Below are positions 60,389 to 64,000 of a DNA stretch of 64,000 bases, piece after piece (positions within the stretch are counted from its first letter, which is position 1; the number at the start of each line of letters is the position of its first letter). Where the stretch lies: assembly GCA_030682255.1 (NCBI GenBank), contig JAUXOK010000028.1, positions 1-64,000 on the forward strand, read 5' to 3'. The position numbers and the translations under genes are program-made. This DNA is from Bacteroidota bacterium (GTDB lineage: Bacteria > Bacteroidota > Bacteroidia > NS11-12g > UBA955). The notes under the pieces were generated by a model. It saw only the letters and a program-made list of their open reading frames with translations, did no database searches and was not told the DNA's origin.

Positions 60389-62620
60389 ATGGCCGAAAAA
60401 GAAATATCCATATTAGACAGAGAAGAGATTGAAAGAAAGGAAATTCTAAAACGTTATAAATCATTGTTAAGGTCAATAAGACATGAGTTAACAAATGAAC
60501 AAAAAAAGGAAATTAGGTCCGCATTTGACTTGGCTTTAGATGCTCATAAAGACATGAGAAGAAAGTCGGGCGAGCCATACATTTACCATCCTATAGCAGT
60601 GGCAAAAATTGCAGCAAGTGAAATTGGATTGGGTACAACTTCAATCGTTTGTGCATTAATTCATGATGTGGTGGAGGATAGTGAATATACAAACGAGGAT
60701 ATCAGAAGAAAATTTGGCGACAAAGTGGCAAAAATTGTTGGAGGTTTAACAAAAATCCAAGATGTTTTTGACCATACAGATAGCATGCAAGCTGAAAATT
60801 TCAGAAAAATGCTTCTGACATTAAGTGATGATGTGAGAGTTATCTTAGTAAAACTATGCGATAGATTGCACAACATGCGAACACTTGAAAGTATGAGTCG
60901 TAAAAATCAACTCAAGATTTCGAGTGAAACACTTTTTTTATATGCTCCGCTTGCACATCGCTTAGGTTTGTACAATGTAAAAACAGAATTGGAAGATTTG
61001 GCAATCAAATATACCCAAAAGGAAGCTTACAAAGAAATTGGGTTAAAACTGAATGCAAAGAAAGCAGCTAGAGATAGGTATATTAAAAAATTTATCGAAC
61101 CTTTAAAATCTAGTTTAGATGAAAGTGGTCTTACATATGAGATAAAAGGCAGACCCAAAAGCATATACAGTATTTTAAAGAAAATGAACAATCAAGGCAT
61201 AGCATTTGAGCAAGTTTATGATTTATTTGCTGTTAGAATTATTATAGATTCTAAACCAGAAAGAGAGAAAGCAGACTGTTGGACTGCTTATTCTATTGTT
61301 ACAGATATATACAAACCAAATCCACAAAGAACTAGAGATTGGATTACAACCCCTAAAAGCAATGGATATGAAAGTTTGCATACCACCGTGATGGCTTCAG
61401 ATGGCAAATGGGTAGAGGTTCAAATTAGAACCAAAAGAATGGATGAAATTGCCGAAAAGGGATATGCCGCACATTGGAAATATAAGAATAATCAAGATGG
61501 TGTTGCATCGGCTAAAACCGATGGTGTTGATGGATGGTTGAGTAGAATTAAAGAGGTATTAGACAATCCTTCAACTAATGCGTTAGAGTTTCTTGACGAT
61601 TTTAAATTGCAATTAATTCACGATGAAATATATGTATTTACCCCAGGAGGTGATTTAAAAAAACTACCTGTTGGAGCCACTGCTTTAGATTTTGCATTTG
61701 AAATTCATACTGAAGTTGGCAATAAATGTATAGGCGCAAAATTGAACAACAAATTAGTACCCATAAGCCATGTACTAAGCAATGGCGACCAAGTTGAAAT
61801 ATTAACATCAGAAAAACAATATCCAAAAGAAGAGTGGCTCAATTATTTAGTTACTGGAAAAGCGATAGCAAGAGTTAGAAACTATTTAAGAGAAAGTAAA
61901 AGAGAAGCTGCTGATTTAGGTAAAGCAATTTTAAAGAAAAAATTCGGTAAGGATAAAGTTGTATTTAATGATGATAACATACAAAAAGTGTTGCGCTATT
62001 TTAAAGTTAATAGTCCTTTAGACTTATTTTATTCTATTCAAAAAGGATTGATATCACAAGACAAACTTGATATTCATTTTATTGTCAACAATAAAATAAA
62101 GACCATAACAAAAAGTGATTCCTTGGTCAAACAAAATTCTACAAATAAAACTAATAAAAAAGAAATTATTGTAGGCGAAGATAAAGACCTTGATTACACT
62201 TTATCAAAATGTTGCAATCCAATTCCCGGTGATGATATTTTTGGATTTATTACAATAGGCGAAGGCGTAAAAATACATCGAACAAATTGTCCAAATGCTG
62301 TTTCATTAATGAGCAACTATGGTTACAGAGTTATTAAGGCACAATGGCAAGATAGTTTAGTTAAAGATGATAAAAAATTCATAGCAGGCATTAAAATAAT
62401 TGGGATAGATGATGTAGGTATTGTTAGTAGTTTAACTGATATTATTAGTAAAAACCATGGCGTAAATATGAAATCTATCACAATCGAAAGTAATAGTGGG
62501 ACATTTGAAGGTACAATTGCCTTATTTGTAGACGACACCAAACACCTTGATTTACTTATTAAAAGTATTTTAGAAAAACATCCAACTATGCAAATTTCTA
62601 GAGTAGATTTAAATTCATAA
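60389..62620 (+). CDS. bifunctional (p)ppGpp synthase/hydrolase of the RelA/SpoT family
   Basis: The enzyme makes and degrades (p)ppGpp in the stringent response. I start at ATG 60389 (MAEKEISILDREEIERKEIL, 743 residues). The HD hydrolase domain is intact (YIYHPIAVAKIAA, CALIHDVVEDSEYTNEDI). The synthetase domain has GRPKSIYSILKKM, DWITTPKSNGYESLHTTV and WVEVQIRTKRMDEIAEKGYA. A TGS domain (DEIYVFTPGGDLKKLPVGAT), a Cys-containing zinc-finger-like segment (SKCCNPIPGDDI) and a C-terminal ACT domain follow. Since it is the only homolog visible, Rel-type bifunctionality is likely. Confidence 0.94.
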   Translation: MAEKEISILDREEIERKEILKRYKSLLRSIRHELTNEQKKEIRSAFDLALDAHKDMRRKSGEPYIYHPIAVAKIAASEIGLGTTSIVCALIHDVVEDSEYTNEDIRRKFGDKVAKIVGGLTKIQDVFDHTDSMQAENFRKMLLTLSDDVRVILVKLCDRLHNMRTLESMSRKNQLKISSETLFLYAPLAHRLGLYNVKTELEDLAIKYTQKEAYKEIGLKLNAKKAARDRYIKKFIEPLKSSLDESGLTYEIKGRPKSIYSILKKMNNQGIAFEQVYDLFAVRIIIDSKPEREKADCWTAYSIVTDIYKPNPQRTRDWITTPKSNGYESLHTTVMASDGKWVEVQIRTKRMDEIAEKGYAAHWKYKNNQDGVASAKTDGVDGWLSRIKEVLDNPSTNALEFLDDFKLQLIHDEIYVFTPGGDLKKLPVGATALDFAFEIHTEVGNKCIGAKLNNKLVPISHVLSNGDQVEILTSEKQYPKEEWLNYLVTGKAIARVRNYLRESKREAADLGKAILKKKFGKDKVVFNDDNIQKVLRYFKVNSPLDLFYSIQKGLISQDKLDIHFIVNNKIKTITKSDSLVKQNSTNKTNKKEIIVGEDKDLDYTLSKCCNPIPGDDIFGFITIGEGVKIHRTNCPNAVSLMSNYGYRVIKAQWQDSLVKDDKKFIAGIKIIGIDDVGIVSSLTDIISKNHGVNMKSITIESNSGTFEGTIALFVDDTKHLDLLIKSILEKHPTMQISRVDLNS

Positions 62621-62646
62621 AACATTTTTAAATCAAAAAAAACAAA

Positions 62647-62654
62647 TACCTTTG
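62647..62654 (+). promoter_or_regulatory. -7 box (TACCTTTG) of yebC
   Basis: A consensus TAnnTTTG lies 24 bases before the ATG at 62679. Confidence 0.65.
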
Positions 62655-62678
62655 CAGCGGTAAAAAAATTATGTCATA

Positions 62679-63386
62679 ATGGGAAGAGTATTTGAAAAAA
62701 GAAAGCACACCATGTTTGCCCGATTTGATAAAATGTCCAAGACATTTACCAAATTTGGAAAAGAAATTGCAATGGCTGTAAAAGCAGCAGGTCCAGATCC
62801 TGACACCAATGCAAAATTAAGGGTTGTTATTGCCAATGCCAAGAGTGCAAACATGCCAAAAGACAGAATTGAGGCAGCCATTAAACGCTCATCAAACAAG
62901 GACACAAGTAACTACGAAGAAGTAAACTATGAGGCTATGTGTATGAAAGGTGTAGGTTTAATTATCGAAACAGCAACAGACAACCCAACAAGAACTGTTG
63001 CTAATATCAGAATGTATCTAAACAGAGGTGGTGGAGAATTAAGCAAATCTGGTAGTTTAGATTTTGCCTTTGAACGAAAAAGTATTTTTATTATCAATAC
63101 CGATCATGTTAATACAGAAGAGTTAGAATTTGAACTTATAGATGCTGGTTTGGAGGATATTGAAATAGAAGGCAATGAAATGGTACTAACCGCTTCTTTT
63201 GAAAATTTTGGCAATATGCAAAAAGCACTTGAATTCAAGGGGTTAAATATTGTTAGTGCAGAATTGCAACGATTACCAACATCACTTGTACAATTAAATG
63301 AAGAGGAAAAACAATTGGTAGAAAAACTAATTGAAAAACTAGAAGAAGATGACGATGTACAAAACGTCTATTCTAACATGGCATAA
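62679..63386 (+). CDS. YebC/PmpR-family protein
   Basis: The 235-residue protein has the YebC signature: RKHTMFARFDKMSKTFTKFGKEI at the start, then DPDTNAKLRVVIANAKSANMPKDRIEAAIKR and later NRGGGELSKSGSLDFAFERK. Family members were described as transcriptional regulators and more recently as ribosome-associated factors helping translation of difficult sequences. It is probably co-transcribed with the universal stress gene 34 bases downstream. Confidence 0.93.
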   Translation: MGRVFEKRKHTMFARFDKMSKTFTKFGKEIAMAVKAAGPDPDTNAKLRVVIANAKSANMPKDRIEAAIKRSSNKDTSNYEEVNYEAMCMKGVGLIIETATDNPTRTVANIRMYLNRGGGELSKSGSLDFAFERKSIFIINTDHVNTEELEFELIDAGLEDIEIEGNEMVLTASFENFGNMQKALEFKGLNIVSAELQRLPTSLVQLNEEEKQLVEKLIEKLEEDDDVQNVYSNMA

Positions 63387-63420
63387 TTACACAAAAAAAC
63401 AATCAACAATAATATTCTTA

Positions 63421-64000
63421 TGGAAAGAACCAACAACAACAATATCCTAGTTCCAACAGACTTTTCGGATGTAGCAAACAATGCGTTAGGACATGCATTA
63501 AAAATTGCTGAAGTTTATCAAAATGAAATCACATTAATCAATATCCAAGACGATGGTGGTCTTTTTGGATTATTTAACAATGATGAAAAAATGGCTTTGA
63601 TAGAAACAGGAATTAACACCAATCTTGACAAATTGATAGAAAAAGCTAAAGCTTCAAATCCAAATGTAAAAATCAACAAACGAATTGCATATGGTAAAGT
63701 CTACAAAGTAATTAATGATATAGCTGAAGATGAAAATTTTGATAGCATCATGATGGGCACAAATGGTGCTAGTGGGCTTCAACAAATTATTGGAAGTAAT
63801 TCTAGTCGTGTAATAAATTATGCTAAAGTACCGGTTATTGTAGTTAAAGAAAAATCTATTAGTCAGCATGGTTATGAAAAAATTGTGTTACCAATAGATT
63901 TATCTAGAGAAAGTAGACAAAAAGTAAAATGGGCGATTCATTTAGCTAAAAAATTCAATAGTACAATTCATGTTATTTTTGAAAATTCTACGGATTCAGA
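63421..64000 (+). CDS. universal stress protein, tandem UspA domains (cut by window end)
   Basis: The ATG at 63421 opens a frame running off the right edge (193 codons seen). The first UspA domain has NNILVPTDFSDVANNALGHAL, ITLINIQDD and the C-terminal nucleotide-binding segment MMGTNGASGLQQIIGSNSSRVI, which contains a G-2x-G-like loop, then PVIVVKE. A second domain begins with KIVLPIDLSRESRQKVKWAIHLA. Two-domain Usp proteins are usual in Bacteroidota. The stop codon is not seen. Confidence 0.88.

Overview
The window is chromosomal DNA of an AT-rich member of the Bacteroidota. This rests on three secreted proteins (two with recognisable type IX secretion C-terminal sorting domains, one with a T9SS-like tail), many lipoproteins, family-specific genes (Omp28-like, DUF3467, DUF4920, DUF2279, stand-alone HsdR_N, Bacteroidota-type SpeA), and the Bacteroidota promoter element TAnnTTTG, which I could place in front of about twenty genes. 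No tRNA or rRNA was recognised.

Layout. 1-3.8 kb: the tail of an ISL3-type transposase cutting a secreted-protein gene, then a lipoprotein and a T9SS protein. 4.4-10.3 kb: murF, an FG-GAP surface protein, 3-hydroxyacyl-CoA dehydrogenase and miaA, whose end runs into a 26-copy heptamer repeat. 10.6-11.9 kb: a MazF-type toxin-antitoxin pair and a tubby/LURP-like gene. 12.2-21.8 kb: a complete type II-C CRISPR-Cas locus ordered cas1, cas2, REP-type (RAYT) transposase, antisense tracrRNA, cas9 and an array of 47 intact 46-bp repeats plus one degenerate repeat. 21.9-34.6 kb: small secreted proteins, speA, a MITE-like element, a BNR-repeat surface protein, a SRAP protein, holA, an HsdR_N protein, an acyltransferase, trmN6, queA, a hydrolase and a flavin reductase. 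34.6-37.4 kb: a lipoprotein and about 1.5 kb of non-coding repeats, including a 534-bp element with terminal inverted repeats. 37.4-64 kb: menA/menC with an SDR, an Omp28-like protein, mazG, purL, nhaA, pdxH, a glycosyltransferase, gmhB, a TlpA-like protein, a two-component system, a phosphohexomutase, an acyl-CoA dehydrogenase, folB, rlmF, rel, yebC and a universal stress protein cut by the window end.

How the parts work together. The CRISPR locus is the main accessory system. Cas9 keeps its RuvC and HNH residues, cas1/cas2 look intact, and no csn2 or cas4 is present. The tracrRNA is on the minus strand with a consensus promoter placed so that transcription should begin at the anti-repeat. 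Read on the minus strand, every CRISPR repeat contains TTG-N18-TATCTTTG, a Bacteroidota promoter. Each spacer would therefore be transcribed from its own repeat toward cas9, as in Neisseria II-C but with Bacteroidota sigma signals. A symmetrical terminator between cas9 and the array would stop transcripts from both sides. The RAYT gene between cas2 and cas9, palindromes inside it, and REP-like hairpins elsewhere in the window are the other unusual features.
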